Assembly: GCA_025351145.1 (NCBI GenBank)
Contig: JANXWM010000201.1
Span: 1 to 15,210 of the forward strand
Reading direction: 5' to 3'
Length of the DNA stretch: 15,210 nucleotides
Source of the DNA: Chitinophagaceae bacterium
Lineage (GTDB): Bacteria; Bacteroidota; Bacteroidia; Chitinophagales; Chitinophagaceae
In this document: piece after piece, positions 14,553 to 15,210 of the stretch
Numbering within the stretch: position 1 is the first letter of the stretch
How the letters are laid out: every line of letters starts with the position of its first letter
The notes under the pieces: generated by a model
What the model was told of the DNA's origin: nothing
The model's input: the letters and a program-made list of their open reading frames with translations, nothing else
The model's database searches: none
Translations under genes and position numbers: made by a program

Positions 14553-14642
14553 TTTTGTTACCGGCTTAAGAATAAGCCTCATCGTCCCTTGTGTCACTCA
14601 CTTGTACATTCGGAATATAATTCAGCAGAAACAGCCAAAAAA
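14553..14642 (-). repeat. dispersed repeat, copy J (divergent variant, both ends visible)
   Basis: The minus-strand core is GTACAAGTGAGTGACACAAG (14588-14607), then GGACGATGA, a spacer and the tail AAGCCGGTAACAAAA ending at 14553. The outer end is CAGCCAAAAAA at 14632-14642 on the plus strand, partly complementary to the tail side, giving a span of about 90 bp. It points to the DUF1080 start 40 bases away and pairs with copy I. The core shares the GTGAGTGACAC variant with copy K. Confidence 0.82.
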
Positions 14643-14695
14643 TACATCCATACATTCAGTTTAATTAAGAATCTTTGAAGTACAAAACCAGCTTT

Positions 14696-15210
14696 ATGAA
14701 ATATTCTGCCAGCTTATTAATTGCCATAATTGTTTTTGCTGTTTCGTGTACAAATGCAAAAGAACCAGCTGCTGCAGTAACAAATGCCGACAGTTCTTTC
14801 ACCCAATTTGAAAACCGTTTCATTGATGCATACTGGAAACAAAATCCGTCTTATGCCATTTACTCCGGTTACGGCAAATATTACGATGAACTTAAAATAC
14901 CCGACAGCACTGCATTTGCAGGCGATACAAGGTTTGCAAAAAATTATCTTGATTCACTCAAAGCTTTTCCTTTTGATGAACTTTCTCCCAACAATAAAAT
15001 TGATTACCACATTCTCGAGAACCAGTTAAACAGTTCAATCTGGTACACCGATACTTTTAAAATACAGGAATGGGATCCTTCGGGTTATAACCTTGGCGGC
15101 GAATGCTACGAGATCATCAATAAAAATTATGCGCCGCTTCCCGAACGTTTAAAAACGTTGAGCAGCCACCTGCAGCATGCGGGTGCCTATTATGCCGAAG
15201 CTTTGAAAAT
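14696..15210 (+). CDS. DUF885 family lipoprotein (N-terminal part)
   Basis: From the ATG at 14696 the frame is open to the window end, about 171 residues. The leader MKYSASLLIAIIVFAVSC has a lipobox with Cys18 as the lipidated residue, so the protein is likely anchored in the outer membrane or periplasm. The mature part begins with an Ala-rich linker, then SSFTQFENRFIDAYWKQNPS and YAIYSGYGKYYDEL, then SPNNKIDYHILENQL and FKIQEWDPSGYN. This is the start of DUF885, a family of about 550-600 residues thought to be metal-dependent peptidases; the HExxH-type region would lie downstream of the window. A near-consensus -7 octamer AATCTTTG is at 14670-14677. Confidence 0.8.
   Translation, partial: MKYSASLLIAIIVFAVSCTNAKEPAAAVTNADSSFTQFENRFIDAYWKQNPSYAIYSGYGKYYDELKIPDSTAFAGDTRFAKNYLDSLKAFPFDELSPNNKIDYHILENQLNSSIWYTDTFKIQEWDPSGYNLGGECYEIINKNYAPLPERLKTLSSHLQHAGAYYAEALK

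Noticed and set aside
5518..14607. Repeat core as a promoter
   Set aside because: Reverse-strand copies G, I and J give TACnTTCG next to the core, one base off TAnnTTTG, but the TTG in the core is only about 13 bases away, and other copies lack the box.
1206..14642. CRISPR array or integron attC series
   Set aside because: Copies are 0.05-2.0 kb apart in both orientations with whole genes between; no regular spacers, cas genes or integrase, and the genes are housekeeping.
14784..15029. 81-codon plus-strand ORF
   Set aside because: Out-of-frame shadow of the DUF885 lipoprotein, which has a clear lipobox and family motifs.

Overview
The window looks like ordinary chromosome from a Bacteroidota bacterium, most likely family Chitinophagaceae. 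The reasons are: A/T-rich gaps with no clear Shine-Dalgarno sites; perfect or near-perfect TAnnTTTG -7 boxes (for example before tgt and the lptF/G gene); lipoproteins with an SC-K/T lipobox; a tgt-lptF/G neighbourhood; a mitochondrial-type citrate synthase; and several families common in that phylum (DUF1835, DUF4260, DUF1080, DUF885). The genus is inference only.

Layout, left to right. 1-1151 (minus): DUF1835 protein followed by a DUF4260 membrane protein cut by the window edge, a likely two-gene operon. 1277-3166 (minus): parE, topoisomerase IV subunit B. 3648-5109 (plus): a membrane-anchored transglutaminase-like protein and a YkgJ-type cysteine-cluster protein, convergent and overlapping with a small VOC protein (5093-5452, minus). 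5638-6960 (minus): citrate synthase. 7237-9678 (minus): tgt and then an LptF/LptG-type permease. 9959-10249 (minus): a small acidic hydrophilic protein. 10521-11618 (plus): a lipoprotein serine hydrolase of the class C beta-lactamase fold. 11794-13683 (minus): a YafV-type nitrilase-family amidase and nagA, 3 bases apart. 13824-14513 (minus): a secreted DUF1080 protein. 14696 to the end (plus): the first part of a DUF885 lipoprotein. Most genes are housekeeping or envelope functions; no phage, integrase, transposase, CRISPR array, tRNA or rRNA was seen.

The unusual part is between the genes. A dispersed repeat of about 55-65 bp (about 105 bp where both ends can be seen) occurs 11 times in 15 kb. 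It has a 20-bp core GTACAAGAGTGCGACGCAAG, a spacer of about 25 bases, and a tail like GCCCGGCTCAAAAAAA. Every intergenic gap longer than 60 bp carries one or two copies, except 10250-10520, and none is inside a coding region. Orientation is not random to the eye: parE, gltA, tgt and the DUF1080 gene are each bracketed by two copies whose A-rich tails point inward. The left copy usually ends within 3-16 bases of the stop codon and the right copy stops 40-63 bases before the start codon. The two gaps with two copies have them head to head. This repeat system is the best candidate here for something undescribed; its function cannot be read from one window.
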